DNA of 64,000 bases from Nitrospira sp. (GTDB lineage: Bacteria; Nitrospirota; Nitrospiria; Nitrospirales; Nitrospiraceae). The notes beneath the pieces were generated by a model that was given only the letters and a program-made list of their open reading frames with translations, did not search any database and was not told where the DNA came from. Shown here in pieces: positions 1 to 9,380 of the stretch. The stretch covers positions 992,001 through 1,056,000 of the forward strand of contig CP060499.1 in assembly GCA_024760525.1 (NCBI GenBank), given 5' to 3'. The translations under genes were made by a program, and so were the position numbers. Position 1 is the stretch's first letter, and each line of letters starts with the position of its first letter.

Positions 1-1
1 G

Positions 2-949
2 CACCTCAAGAAGAGTTTTTCGCATGTCAGCGCACATCGGCTGCATGTCGTGATCGATAGCGGGAACGGCGCGGCTTCGCTCGTGGCCAAGCAAGCCCTC
101 GAGTTGTTGGGGTGTAAGGTGACAGGATTGTATTGTGATCTGGATGGATCTTTCCCCAATCACCATCCGGACCCTACGGTGCTGGAAAACCTCTCGGACT
201 TGATGCAGGCTGTGAAGAATTACCAGGCTGATGTGGGAATCGGTTATGACGGGGATGCGGATCGCATCGGGGCCATCGACGAGCAGGGCAATGTTTTGTG
301 GGGCGACCGCCTCTTAGTTCTCTACTCCCGCGATATCTTGGCCGTGAAACCCGGCAGCACGGTCATCTCGGAAGTGAAGGCTTCTCAAAGTCTGTATGAT
401 GATATTGCCAAACAGGGCGGACGTCCGATCATGTGGAAGACGGGGCATTCATTGATCAAAGCCAAGATGAAAGAGGAATCGGCGGTATTGGCCGGTGAAA
501 TGTCCGGGCATATGTTTTTTGCGGATCGGTATTTCGGATATGACGACGCAGTCTATGCGTCTTGCCGGCTGATCGAAATCTTGGCCAAAGCGCAACGGCC
601 GCTTTCGTCCCTCGTCTCTGATCTTCCCCACTCGGTGGTCACTCCTGAAATACGAGTGGACCTTCCCGATGCCGTCAAGTTCGATGTCGTTGAACAGATT
701 CGCATGAAATTTGAGGAATACCTGAGGACCAAGCAAAGCCTTGGGCCCCACAAGCTTGTCCTTCAGGGCCTCATCACGATCGACGGTGTCCGTGCGAAAT
801 TCGACGATGGATGGGGGCTCATCAGGGCGTCCAACACCCAACCGGCCTTAGTGCTGAGATTTGAAGCGATATCTTCTGCCCAGCTCGATGTCATTCGAGC
901 GCTCATTGAAGATGAACTCGCAGAGGCGAGACGAGCCCTCGGGTGCTAG
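2..949 (+). CDS. Phosphomannomutase/phosphoglucomutase, C-terminal part (5' end outside window)
   Basis: Interconverts hexose 1- and 6-phosphates for cell-envelope sugar nucleotides or glycogen, in the cytoplasm. The reading frame is open from base 2, so the start and the catalytic serine loop lie upstream of the window. Visible are the metal-binding loop YDGDADRIG, the sugar-binding loop GEMSGHMFF and the phosphate-binding loop RASNTQP near the C-terminus, in the order expected for the alpha-D-phosphohexomutase superfamily (domains 2-4). An internal ATG at 50 is not the true start, because homology-like sequence continues in front of it. Substrate choice (mannose or glucose) cannot be decided here. 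The stop overlaps a possible GTG of the next gene. Confidence 0.93.
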   Translation, partial: HLKKSFSHVSAHRLHVVIDSGNGAASLVAKQALELLGCKVTGLYCDLDGSFPNHHPDPTVLENLSDLMQAVKNYQADVGIGYDGDADRIGAIDEQGNVLWGDRLLVLYSRDILAVKPGSTVISEVKASQSLYDDIAKQGGRPIMWKTGHSLIKAKMKEESAVLAGEMSGHMFFADRYFGYDDAVYASCRLIEILAKAQRPLSSLVSDLPHSVVTPEIRVDLPDAVKFDVVEQIRMKFEEYLRTKQSLGPHKLVLQGLITIDGVRAKFDDGWGLIRASNTQPALVLRFEAISSAQLDVIRALIEDELAEARRALGC

Positions 950-969
950 CAGGTGCCCAGACCTCGTCA

Positions 970-1764
970 ATGCAGAATGGCGGTACTCTCCGCATGTGCC
1001 GTTATGCCGCGATGGCAACCGCTGTGTTGGCCTTGTCATTCTCAGCCGATTCCATCGGAGCAGACCCTCAGGGTAAAGCCAATCGCCCGTTTCAGGTTGG
1101 AGAACGGCTGACCTATGAGGTGTCCTGGCTCAATATTACCGCGGCGATCGCCGTGATGGAAGTGGCGCGGATGGAAGGAACGAAGGAGCAAACGGTCGCC
1201 AAGTTGGTGGGCACGGCGCAATCGACACCGCTCATCACGAAGTTTTTCCCCGTCGATAATCGTGTCGAGTCGGAACTGGACCTGCAGGCGCTCGTACCGG
1301 AACACATGACGTTCCGCCGACGCGAAGGAAAAAAGAAAGAGGATATCGAGTACAGATTCCATCAAAAGGAAGGGATGGTCACGGCGGTCAGGGGAGGCAC
1401 CACCGAGTCGCTGCCCATTCCGGCCGGCACTCAAGATATCATTTCATGCTTGTACTATACGCGTACGGTGTTGCCGCCGACACCGGGTGCCTCACTGAAA
1501 ATGAACGTGTATCATGACAAGAAGAATCGACCTGTGGAGGTGCGCGTAGAGGGTCTTGAGACTATTGAAGGGTCGTGGGGGAAGGCGGAGACCGTGCGGG
1601 TGCTGGTCATCATGCCGTTCCATGGCCTCTTCATGAATCAGGGGAACATCCGTGTTTGGGTCACGACTGATGAGCACAGGACTCCGCTCCGCATGAAAGC
1701 GAAGGTCACGCTGGGGTCAATCGTGGCGGATCTGGTGGATGGGAAACCGGCTCCGCAAAGCTGA
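970..1764 (+). CDS. DUF3108 domain protein, exported
   Basis: About 264 residues with an N-terminal signal peptide (hydrophobic ATAVLALSFSADSIGA, then a likely cut before DPQG) followed by a domain beginning FQVGERLTYEVSW, which is the typical opening of DUF3108. The family is periplasmic or outer-membrane-associated and has no established biochemical role. The start is uncertain: a GTG at 943 overlaps the stop of the mutase gene, and ATG 970 or ATG 994 would each give a normal signal peptide; none has a strong ribosome binding site. It probably belongs to the same transcription unit as its neighbours on both sides. Confidence 0.8.
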   Translation: MQNGGTLRMCRYAAMATAVLALSFSADSIGADPQGKANRPFQVGERLTYEVSWLNITAAIAVMEVARMEGTKEQTVAKLVGTAQSTPLITKFFPVDNRVESELDLQALVPEHMTFRRREGKKKEDIEYRFHQKEGMVTAVRGGTTESLPIPAGTQDIISCLYYTRTVLPPTPGASLKMNVYHDKKNRPVEVRVEGLETIEGSWGKAETVRVLVIMPFHGLFMNQGNIRVWVTTDEHRTPLRMKAKVTLGSIVADLVDGKPAPQS

Positions 1765-1812
1765 TATCGGTTGTTGTTCGCGCGGGTCAAACTCGCTATA
1801 CTGAGCGGCATC

Positions 1813-2817
1813 ATGAGAGAATTTCCCCTTACTTTAAGCCGGTTTATCATTCAAAATCAGGAGTCGCACCAAGGCGCGACGGAAGAATTCTCAAGCCTGT
1901 TGACCCGGATCGGTCTCGTCGGCAAGCTCATTGCGCAAGATCTCAGGCGAGCCGGCCTGATCAACATTCTTGGCACGACGGGCGACACGAACGTGCAGGG
2001 GGAAGTGGTCAAGAAGCTGGACGCCATCGCCAATGACGACTTCGTCAAAGTCTTCCAGCATAGCGGATATGTTTGTGCCCTGGCCTCGGAAGAAATGGAA
2101 AAGCCGATTTCGCTGCCGGGCAATTGGCCGCAGGGCAAGTACATGCTGCTCTTCGATCCGCTCGATGGCTCCTCCAATACGGACAACAATATGCCGCTCG
2201 GCGCCATTTTTTCCGTGCTCAAGTACGGCCGGTCCGATCATTTGCCCGCTGAAGAGGAATTACTGCGCCGAGGGACCGAACAAGTCGCGGCCGGGTATCT
2301 GCTGTACGGGTCGAGTACCATGCTGGTCTATACGGTCGGACAAGGCGTGTACGGCTTTACGCTTGAACCGGGGATTGGCGAATATCTGCTGTCACATGCG
2401 CGGATCAGCATTCCAGACAAAGGCAAGGTCTACGCGGCCAACGAGGGAAACTATAACAAGTGGTCGGAAGGAACGAAAAAGTATCTGGATTTCCTCAAGG
2501 CCAGCGATAAGGCGACCAGTCGTCCGTACAGTGCCCGGTATTCGGGCTGTTTGGTGGCCGACGTGCACCGCTTGTTGCTCGGAGGAGGAATCTATCTCTA
2601 TCCGGGCGAACTCGATAAACCCGAAGGGAAACTCCGGCTTCTGTATGAGGCGAATCCGTTGGCGTTTGTCGTCGAGCAGGCGGGTGGAAAAGCCTCGACG
2701 GGAACATCGAGAATACTGGAAGTGGAACCCAAGAAGCTCCACCAACGCGTGCCGCTGATCATCGGCAGCCGTTACGATGTCGAGCAGGCGGAAGCGTATA
2801 TTCAAGGGAGAGCCTAA
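1813..2817 (+). CDS. fbp: Fructose-1,6-bisphosphatase, class I
   Basis: Hydrolyses fructose 1,6-bisphosphate to fructose 6-phosphate in gluconeogenesis, as expected in an autotroph that builds sugars from CO2 fixed by the reductive TCA cycle. The metal and substrate motif FDPLDGSSNTDNN is present, as are GTTGDTNVQGE near the N-terminus and the C-terminal KASTGTSRILEVEP segment. The 334 residues match the usual class I length. The ATG at 1813 is preferred over a TTG at 1771 because the conserved N-terminal sequence (LTLSRFI) starts just after it. The aldolase gene that makes its substrate follows 42 bases downstream. Confidence 0.95.
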   Translation: MREFPLTLSRFIIQNQESHQGATEEFSSLLTRIGLVGKLIAQDLRRAGLINILGTTGDTNVQGEVVKKLDAIANDDFVKVFQHSGYVCALASEEMEKPISLPGNWPQGKYMLLFDPLDGSSNTDNNMPLGAIFSVLKYGRSDHLPAEEELLRRGTEQVAAGYLLYGSSTMLVYTVGQGVYGFTLEPGIGEYLLSHARISIPDKGKVYAANEGNYNKWSEGTKKYLDFLKASDKATSRPYSARYSGCLVADVHRLLLGGGIYLYPGELDKPEGKLRLLYEANPLAFVVEQAGGKASTGTSRILEVEPKKLHQRVPLIIGSRYDVEQAEAYIQGRA

Positions 2818-2859
2818 TTACTCATGTATGTGTTACTGTGATGTTGGCGGGAGGAAATC

Positions 2860-3783
2860 ATGGGAGATCGAGTTCAAGAAATTCTGAGTTGGTATGGCAG
2901 CGATAACGTCGGAACAAAAACCAATATCGCCCGCTTGCTTCGATCCGGCAAACTAGCCGGAAGCGGCAAACTGGTGATCCTGCCGGTTGATCAAGGATTC
3001 GAGCATGGTCCGGCGCGGAGCTTCGCGCCGAACCCGCCCGGCTATGATCCGCACTATCATTTTCAGCTGGCGATCGATGCGGGGTGTAACGCTTATGCCG
3101 CGCCGTTAGGTTTTCTCGAGGCCGCAGCCAATCAATTTGCGGGGCAGATTCCCCTCATCCTCAAGCTGAACAATCACGATGTGCTGCATGACGAGAAGGA
3201 TCCGCTGCCGTCGGTCACCGGCAGTGTGAAGGATGCGCTTCGTTTGGGGTGTTCTGCGGTGGGGTTTACGATCTATCCCGGGTCGGCTCACTGCAACGCC
3301 ATGTATGAGCAACTGCGGGCGATCGCCGAGGAAGCCAAGGAAAGCGGTCTGGCCGTTGTGGTCTGGTCGTATCCGCGCGGGTCCGCGTTGAGCAAAGAGG
3401 GTGAAACGGCGATGGATGTCGTGGCCTACGCGGCGCAAATTGCGGCGCAACTCGGAGCGCATGTGATCAAGGTCAAGCTTCCGACCGCGCATCTCGAACA
3501 GTCTGCGGCAAAAAAAGTGTACGAGGCCGAACAGATACCGATCAAGACGCTGGCGGAACGAGTCAGGCACGTGGTGCAGAGTTCCTTTAATAGCCGGCGG
3601 ATTGTGATCTTTTCCGGCGGGGCGAAAAGCGAGGATAAAAACGTCTTTGACGAAGCGCGGGCGATTCGCGATGGAGGCGGATTCGGCAGCATCATCGGTC
3701 GGAATTCATTCCAACGCCCGAAAGCGGAAGCGATTAAGTTTCTCCAGACCATCATGGGAATCTATGCCGGCGAGATTCAATAA
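2860..3783 (+). CDS. fbaB: Fructose-bisphosphate aldolase, class I (FbaB/DhnA type)
   Basis: Schiff-base aldolase joining glyceraldehyde 3-phosphate and dihydroxyacetone phosphate. The protein has the archaeal-type class I signature LPVDQGFEHGP, the lysine-bearing HVIKVKLP strand that carries the Schiff base in this family, and the phosphate-binding end FSGGAKSE...GGGFGSIIGRN. It has 307 residues, typical for FbaB. GGGAGG sits about 8 bases before the ATG. Its position directly after fbp makes a two-gene gluconeogenic unit. Confidence 0.94.
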   Translation: MGDRVQEILSWYGSDNVGTKTNIARLLRSGKLAGSGKLVILPVDQGFEHGPARSFAPNPPGYDPHYHFQLAIDAGCNAYAAPLGFLEAAANQFAGQIPLILKLNNHDVLHDEKDPLPSVTGSVKDALRLGCSAVGFTIYPGSAHCNAMYEQLRAIAEEAKESGLAVVVWSYPRGSALSKEGETAMDVVAYAAQIAAQLGAHVIKVKLPTAHLEQSAAKKVYEAEQIPIKTLAERVRHVVQSSFNSRRIVIFSGGAKSEDKNVFDEARAIRDGGGFGSIIGRNSFQRPKAEAIKFLQTIMGIYAGEIQ

Positions 3784-3820
3784 GCACTGATCCGGCCAAA
3801 AAAAGAGCAGATCAGCTATT

Positions 3821-5371
3821 ATGGACCAGTTGGATCTCGGACAGAAGCCGCCTCAGAAGACCAGAAGTTGGGTCGTTGCAGCCACTTTGTTGACTGCCGG
3901 GATGATCATCGGTTTTGTCGTGGCCTCGGACCTCGGTTGGCTGCCGACGGGTCACGCCATACCGGATACCCCGTCTCCGGCTGCTCCTCCGCCGGTCGCC
4001 AGACCGGTATCGACCGCTCCTCAGCCTGCACTAGGTGGGAGCGGACAAACATTTGTCGACATTGCCAAGTCTGTGAAGCCCGCGGTCGTGAATATCTATG
4101 CCACCAAAAGCGGGCGTTCTGAGGGATCAGGCACAACGCCGTTCGACGACCCGTTGTTTCGAAAGTTTTTCGGCGATGAGTTTTTTCGGCGATTCGAGCA
4201 TCCGAAAGAACGCAAAGAGCGGGGGCTTGGATCCGGCGTCATCGTAGAGTCAAACGGGCTGATCATCACCAACAATCATGTCGTCGGCAAAGCGGATGAC
4301 ATTCGAGTCACGCTGTCGGACAAGCGTGAGTTCAAGGCGAAGCTGATCGGCACCGATCCGAAAACCGATGTGGCCGTTGTGAAGATCGACGCGACGGGGC
4401 TTCCCACCGTACTCTGGGCGGATTCAGATAAACTGGAGGTCGGGGAGTTCGTTCTTGCCGTGGGAAATCCGTTTGGCCTGACACAGACCGTGACGTTAGG
4501 GATTGTTAGTGCCTTAGGGCGAGCCGCGGGAATTGCCGAGTACGAAGATTTCATCCAGACGGATGCGGCCATCAATCCGGGAAACTCCGGCGGGGCGTTG
4601 GTCAATGTGCGGGGAGAGCTGGTGGGCATCAACACGGCGATTTTCAGTCAGAGCGGCGGCAACATGGGGATCGGGTTTGCCGTACCGAGCAATATGGCCC
4701 AAGCCATCATGGGGCAGCTCGTGCAGACCGGAAAAGTCGTCCGTGGTTGGCTTGGGGTCTCCATTCAAGAGCTGACGCCTGAATTGGCCTCCCAGTTCGG
4801 GGTTGGTGACACCAAAGGCGTGTTGGTCAGTGACGTCATGGACGACAGCCCGGCTAAAAAGTCAGGATTCGAACGCGCCGATGTCATCATCGAGTATGAC
4901 GGCAAACCGATGGATTCGCCGACACACCTGCGTAATGCCGTGGCTCAGACTCCCGTGGGGAAAAAGGTAACCATCAAGTTTATTCGTGACAAGAAGCCGA
5001 GAACCGTCGACCTCACCATCGTTGAACAGCCCAAGTCAATGTCGCAAAATGGCGATGACGACGGGGGAGAATCGGCCACGCCGACGGGGGTGTTGTCCAG
5101 TCTTGACGTTCGCGACCTGACTGAAGAATTGGCAGGCCGATATGGGCTGAAGCCGAATGATCGAGGTGTCGTGATTGTTCGGGTCAAGCCCGGGAGTACG
5201 GCTGAAGAATTAGGGGTTCGAGAAGGCGATATCGTACTCGAAGTGAATCGTCAAGCCGTGACGTCGGTGAAGGTCTTTGAACGGATCGCCGGTAAACTGC
5301 CGAAGGATCAAGCCGTGTTGCTGTTGTTGAAACGGCAGGGTAGGACGATCTATCTCACACTTCGTCCATGA
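3821..5371 (+). CDS. degP: DegP/HtrA-family serine protease Do with two PDZ domains
   Basis: Periplasmic quality-control protease. An N-terminal anchor (residues 16-36) and a proline-rich linker precede a trypsin-like domain with the triad H153 (NNHVV), D183 (TDVAVVKID) and S256 (GNSGGAL). Two PDZ domains follow, at roughly 305-395 and 415-510. The 516-residue length is usual for Do proteases. The long linker with acidic and serine residues between the PDZ domains (QNGDDDGGESATP) is also common. The stop overlaps an ATG (ATGA) that opens a 36-codon ORF leading into ispD. Confidence 0.95.
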   Translation: MDQLDLGQKPPQKTRSWVVAATLLTAGMIIGFVVASDLGWLPTGHAIPDTPSPAAPPPVARPVSTAPQPALGGSGQTFVDIAKSVKPAVVNIYATKSGRSEGSGTTPFDDPLFRKFFGDEFFRRFEHPKERKERGLGSGVIVESNGLIITNNHVVGKADDIRVTLSDKREFKAKLIGTDPKTDVAVVKIDATGLPTVLWADSDKLEVGEFVLAVGNPFGLTQTVTLGIVSALGRAAGIAEYEDFIQTDAAINPGNSGGALVNVRGELVGINTAIFSQSGGNMGIGFAVPSNMAQAIMGQLVQTGKVVRGWLGVSIQELTPELASQFGVGDTKGVLVSDVMDDSPAKKSGFERADVIIEYDGKPMDSPTHLRNAVAQTPVGKKVTIKFIRDKKPRTVDLTIVEQPKSMSQNGDDDGGESATPTGVLSSLDVRDLTEELAGRYGLKPNDRGVVIVRVKPGSTAEELGVREGDIVLEVNRQAVTSVKVFERIAGKLPKDQAVLLLLKRQGRTIYLTLRP

Positions 5372-5478
5372 GGCGCCCTGAAGTCAGCAAGATGGAAGGG
5401 ACCGACGCCGGGGTTTCGCCGACGACCGATAGTTCCTCCCACAATGAGCACGCTAGCCCGGACTTGATCCGTGAGTAA
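5368..5478 (+). other. Possible small coupling ORF (36 codons) between degP and ispD
   Basis: ATG overlaps the degP stop as ATGA, and its TAA lies inside the first codons of ispD (GTGAGTAA). The peptide begins MRRPEVSKMEG and is rich in Ser, Asp and His. Nothing in it is recognisable. It may be a chance ORF, but the perfect junctions at both ends would allow ribosomes to pass from degP to ispD. Confidence 0.25.
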
Positions 5479-6190
5479 TCGCACCGCGGCTCTCGTCCCT
5501 GCCGCCGGACGCGGGCTTCGCATGGGCGGCCCTGTGCCGAAACAATTCCTGTCGCTCGGCGGGGAACCTCTTATCCTCCATTCTCTCCGTGTCCTTCAAG
5601 CCTCTTCAGCCATCGATGAAATCATCCTAGCTGTTCCCGCAACCGAGATGGACTATTGCCTCACGCAGATTGTGGCACAGCATCACTTCACCAAAGTGAC
5701 AAAAGTAGTGCCTGGAGGAAAGGAGCGGCAGGATTCAGTGCGGCATGCGCTCGAGGAAGTGCACGACGATGTCGCGGTGGTGCTGGTCCATGATGCCGTA
5801 CGCCCGTTTCTTACCGAGCGGATGGTGGAAGAAGTGGTGCGGAAGGCGCGGGCTAAGGGAGCAGCGATCATTGCTCTGCCGATGAAAGATACGGTCAAGC
5901 AGGTGGGCATGGACCATGTGATCAAACGGACACTCGATCGGGAGACCCTATGGCTGGCTCAGACCCCGCAAGCCTTCCGGCGAGATTGGTTGTTGGCAGC
6001 CCATCGGAAGGCTCATGGTGAGGGAGTTCGCGCGACGGATGACGCTTATTTGATGGAGTGGTGCGGCTATCCTGTGTCTGTGGTGGAGGGGAGCGGAGAA
6101 AATATCAAAGTGACGAGGCCGGAAGATATGGCGATCGGCGAAGCAATCTTGTCGTCACGCCGATCGGACAGCATGAAAGGATCGACATGA
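5471..6190 (+). CDS. ispD: 2-C-methyl-D-erythritol 4-phosphate cytidylyltransferase
   Basis: Third step of the MEP isoprenoid pathway: joins CTP and methylerythritol phosphate. The nucleotide-binding start AAGRGLRMGGPVPKQFL is intact, with VHDAVRPF, the ATDDAYLME segment and VVEGSGENIKVT near the end. 239 residues. The start is GTG at 5471; no in-frame alternative gives a better N-terminus. The stop overlaps the ispF start (ATGA), so the two are translationally coupled. Confidence 0.96.
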   Translation: MSNRTAALVPAAGRGLRMGGPVPKQFLSLGGEPLILHSLRVLQASSAIDEIILAVPATEMDYCLTQIVAQHHFTKVTKVVPGGKERQDSVRHALEEVHDDVAVVLVHDAVRPFLTERMVEEVVRKARAKGAAIIALPMKDTVKQVGMDHVIKRTLDRETLWLAQTPQAFRRDWLLAAHRKAHGEGVRATDDAYLMEWCGYPVSVVEGSGENIKVTRPEDMAIGEAILSSRRSDSMKGST

Positions 6191-6672
6191 AAAGAGGCTT
6201 TCGTATCGGCTATGGCTACGACGTCCACCCACTCGGACCGGGCCGTAAATTGATTCTTGGGGGAATTGAAATTCCGCACACGAAAGGATTGCTCGGCCAT
6301 TCCGATTCCGATGTGCTGGTGCATGCGGTCTGCGATGCGTTGTTGGGCGCGATGGGAGAAGGAGATCTCGGGCGGCACTACCCGAGTTCAGACCCCAAGT
6401 ACAAGGGGATCTCGAGCTTGAAACTGTTGGAAGATGTCATGGCGAAGCTGAAGGCCAAGGGGTATCAGGTGGGAAACATCGACACCGTGATTGTGGCCCA
6501 GGCTCCGCGGCTCGGCCCGCATCTGGCGGCGATGCAGAAGACAATGGCGGAGACTGCGGACATCGATCCTGCCCTGATCAATGTGAAGGTCAAGAGCGGG
6601 GAAGGATTAGATGCGGTCGGGCACGAAGAGGGAATGATCGCTCACGCTGCATGTTTGATCGAGCCGGTCTGA
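6187..6672 (+). CDS. ispF: 2-C-methyl-D-erythritol 2,4-cyclodiphosphate synthase
   Basis: Cyclises the CDP-methylerythritol 2-phosphate made by IspE. 161 residues starting at the ATG that overlaps the ispD stop; the longer open frame from 6058 lies wholly inside ispD and is ignored. Motifs seen: GYDVHPLGPGR (zinc ligands Asp and His), GHSDSDVLVHA, GEGDLGRHYP, and the C-terminal EGLDAVGHEEG. It sits in the classic ispD-ispF order. Confidence 0.96.
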   Translation: MKRGFRIGYGYDVHPLGPGRKLILGGIEIPHTKGLLGHSDSDVLVHAVCDALLGAMGEGDLGRHYPSSDPKYKGISSLKLLEDVMAKLKAKGYQVGNIDTVIVAQAPRLGPHLAAMQKTMAETADIDPALINVKVKSGEGLDAVGHEEGMIAHAACLIEPV

Positions 6673-6691
6673 CGTCGTACGCTACTCAGTC

Positions 6692-7339
6692 GTGTTGACG
6701 AAGATCAAACAAGACCTCCAGGCGATTTTTGATCGGGATCCCGCGGCAACCAGCAAGCTGGAGGTGGTCCTGACCTATGCCGGGTTTCATGCCCTCCTGG
6801 CCTACCGCTTCTCCCACTGGCTGAAATCACATGATGTTCCGATTCTGCCGCGTGTTGTTTCGCAGTTCGCCCGTTGGGTGACCGGTGTTGAGATACATCC
6901 TTCCGCCAAGATCGGGACCGGTTTTTTCATCGACCACGGGATGGGAGTCGTGATCGGGGAAACGGCCGAAATCGGCGATTATGTGACGCTCTTTCAAGGA
7001 GTGACGTTGGGCGGCACGGGCAAGGAGCGGGGGAAACGCCATCCCACTCTGGGCAATCACGTCGTGGTCGGGGCCGGTGCCAAGATCCTTGGCGGCATTA
7101 CGATCGGCGATAACGTGAAAATCGGCGCAAATTCCGTCGTGCTGAAGCATGTCGCGGCCAATTCAACCGTGATCGGCGTGCCCGCCCGTGTCATTAAGAC
7201 CCAGGGGACGCGTTTACCAGATGCGACCATGGATCAGGTCAATCTGTCCGATCCGATTTTTGACCGGCTGATCGCCCTTGAACGCGAATTGATCGAGCTC
7301 CGCAAGAAGCTCGAAAACCCGGACAAGCCGCGTCCCTAG
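6692..7339 (+). CDS. cysE: Serine O-acetyltransferase
   Basis: Makes O-acetylserine from serine and acetyl-CoA for cysteine synthesis. Left-handed beta-helix repeats of the hexapeptide class run from EIHPSAKIGTGFFIDHG to GANSVVLKHV, with the catalytic FIDHGMGVVIGETAEIGD segment. The 215-residue form lacks the long N-terminal domain of the E. coli enzyme, as in many other bacteria. The start is GTG at 6692, 20 bases after ispF, so it is probably part of the same transcript. Confidence 0.93.
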   Translation: MLTKIKQDLQAIFDRDPAATSKLEVVLTYAGFHALLAYRFSHWLKSHDVPILPRVVSQFARWVTGVEIHPSAKIGTGFFIDHGMGVVIGETAEIGDYVTLFQGVTLGGTGKERGKRHPTLGNHVVVGAGAKILGGITIGDNVKIGANSVVLKHVAANSTVIGVPARVIKTQGTRLPDATMDQVNLSDPIFDRLIALERELIELRKKLENPDKPRP

Positions 7340-7410
7340 GTTTCTTCACTCGACCTCTTCGTTTTCTCCTCGCCCGCCGCTTGAGTGCACTCATTTTCTC
7401 CGATTCTTTA

Positions 7411-7436
7411 GGCCGGCAGTCCCAATCCCGCCGGCC
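7411..7436 (+). repeat. Intergenic inverted repeat after cysE
   Basis: GGCCGGC and GCCGGCC face each other across a 12-base loop. No T-run follows, so it is a weak terminator candidate at best. The remaining 285 bases between cysE and the PEP-mutase gene show nothing else I can support. Confidence 0.35.
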
Positions 7437-7624
7437 GATCTTCCAATTACCTTCCATTAGCCCCAGCTTCTCGTCTGTACACTTCACCGTTCTAATTCAT
7501 CACCGTTCTCCGGACTGAAGGTAGGAAGATTTCTCCCGGGGAAATAGGGTATTCTCTCCGGCGAGCCATTAAGTATAGCGGCAGCCGTATCGAACAGTAT
7601 CGGCAGGAATAAGGAAGGGAACTC

Positions 7625-9259
7625 ATGAGTTCAACACCAGGCAGCACACCGGCGCGCCAATTTAAGAAGCTCCTGATGTCCGAGCAGTTGGAATTCATCT
7701 GTGAAGCCCACAATGGTCTGAGCGCAAAAATAGTTCAAGAAGCCGGCTTCCGAGGTATTTGGGCCAGCGGCCTTTCCATCTCGGCGCAATTCGGTGTCCG
7801 CGACAACAACGAAGCCAGTTGGACCCAAGTCCTGGACAATCTGGAATTCATGTCCGATGCGACGACGATTCCGATTCTTCTCGACGGCGATACCGGATAC
7901 GGCAACTTCAATAACATGCAGCGTCTCGTCCGTAAACTGGAGCAGCGCCGTATTGCCGCGGTCTGTATCGAGGACAAGCTTTTCCCCAAGACGAATAGCT
8001 TTATCAAGGGGGACGCCCAACCGATGGCGGACATGCAAGAGTTTTGCGGCAAGATCAAGGCAGGCAAAGATGCCCAGACCGATCCGGACTTTTCCATCAT
8101 TGCCCGGGTGGAAGCATTTATCTGCGGCTGGGGGCTGGCGGAAGCTTTGCGGCGAGCCGAGGCCTATCGGCAGGCAGGTGCCGACGGCATCCTCATTCAT
8201 AGTGCGTTATCGGTACCGGATGAGATCCTGTCGTTCAAACAAGAATGGGGAAACCGATGCCCGGTCGTGATCGTGCCCACCAAATACTACGCCACGCCCA
8301 CCGATGTGTTTCGGCAGCATGGATTTTCCATGGTGATTTGGGCCAATCACATGCTGCGGGCCGCGGTGGCCGCCATGCAGAAAACGGCGAGGATTTTAAA
8401 AGAACAAGAACATCTCCTCTCCATTGAAGACAAGGTCGTGCCGGTTTCAGAAATCTTTCGCCTGCAAAATGCTGCGGAATTACAGGATGCTGAAGACCGA
8501 TACCTTCCCCGCGGCGCCGAAAACACGTCCGCCGTCGTGCTGGCCGCCTCCCGCGGGGAGGAACTCCGGGAGTTGACGGAACATCAGCCCAAGACGATGG
8601 TGAACATTCAGGGCGCGCCGATTCTGTCTCACATCGTGGAGGCGTACAACGCCGTGGGGATCAAAGACATCACGGTCGTGCGCGGGTATAAAAAGGAAGC
8701 GGTGACCCTGCCGAACTTGACCTATCTCGACAACGATGACTTTGCTGAAACCGGTGAACTGGATTCCCTGGACAAAGCTCTCCGGGCGCGGAAAGGCCTG
8801 GCCAAGGACCTGATCGTTTCGTACGGTGACGTGCTGTTCAATAAATACATCCCTCAGGCGCTCTGTCAGGAAAAAGAAGACTTTGTGATCTTCGTGGATA
8901 GCGATTGGCAGAACCAAAGCAGCTATGCTCGCTTGGGCGGTTTTGCCGAATGCTCTTTGCCCAATTCAAAGAAGGCCTTTAACGCGAAGATCTATCTCAA
9001 GCAATTGGGAGATACGGTTCCGAGAGAACACACTCATGGAGTCTGGATGGGTTTTCTGAAAACTTCTCCTGCTGGAGCCGTCCAGTTACAAACGATTCTG
9101 ACCGCAATGCTGGCCGATCCCGTCAATCGCAAAGCCGGCATCCCCCATCTGTTGCAAGAACTGCTAAGGCGTCAGCATCCGATTCGCGTGCTGTATACGG
9201 TCGGCCACTGGCTTGATATCAACAGTCTCGATGACGTGGTTCAAGCAGGTAATTTTTGA
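7625..9259 (+). CDS. Phosphoenolpyruvate mutase fused to a nucleotidyltransferase domain
   Basis: The N-terminal half (about residues 10-290) is a PEP mutase of the isocitrate lyase superfamily, which rearranges PEP to phosphonopyruvate. It has the metal-binding LLDGDTGYG (84-92) and the mutase signature EDKx5NS (EDKLFPKTNS, 116-125) that separates mutases from lyases. The C-terminal half (about 300-544) is a sugar-nucleotide-type NTP transferase: AVVLAAS opening, KTMVNIQGAPILSH and the acidic YGDVLF strand. This suggests loading of a phosphonate or a related headgroup onto a nucleotide. The decarboxylase needed to pull the unfavourable mutase reaction follows 121 bases downstream. AAGGAAGGGAACTC precedes the ATG. 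Confidence 0.92.
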   Translation: MSSTPGSTPARQFKKLLMSEQLEFICEAHNGLSAKIVQEAGFRGIWASGLSISAQFGVRDNNEASWTQVLDNLEFMSDATTIPILLDGDTGYGNFNNMQRLVRKLEQRRIAAVCIEDKLFPKTNSFIKGDAQPMADMQEFCGKIKAGKDAQTDPDFSIIARVEAFICGWGLAEALRRAEAYRQAGADGILIHSALSVPDEILSFKQEWGNRCPVVIVPTKYYATPTDVFRQHGFSMVIWANHMLRAAVAAMQKTARILKEQEHLLSIEDKVVPVSEIFRLQNAAELQDAEDRYLPRGAENTSAVVLAASRGEELRELTEHQPKTMVNIQGAPILSHIVEAYNAVGIKDITVVRGYKKEAVTLPNLTYLDNDDFAETGELDSLDKALRARKGLAKDLIVSYGDVLFNKYIPQALCQEKEDFVIFVDSDWQNQSSYARLGGFAECSLPNSKKAFNAKIYLKQLGDTVPREHTHGVWMGFLKTSPAGAVQLQTILTAMLADPVNRKAGIPHLLQELLRRQHPIRVLYTVGHWLDINSLDDVVQAGNF

Positions 9260-9264
9260 CTTCT

Positions 9265-9283
9265 GCGCGCGTTTTACGCGCGC
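9265..9283 (+). repeat. GC-rich hairpin between PEP mutase and decarboxylase genes
   Basis: GCGCGCGT and ACGCGCGC form an 8-bp stem with a TTT loop, starting 5 bases after the mutase stop. No T-tract follows, so it may be a weak terminator, an RNA-stabilising element or a pause site that sets the ratio of the two enzymes. Confidence 0.45.
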
Positions 9284-9380
9284 GCACTCATCTCGTCATG
9301 ATGGGGTCGCCGCCGGGTAATTCGGGATCGCCCCACTTGCAACGTATTCGTACTCAATCGTTCTCTATGGAGAAGAGTCC

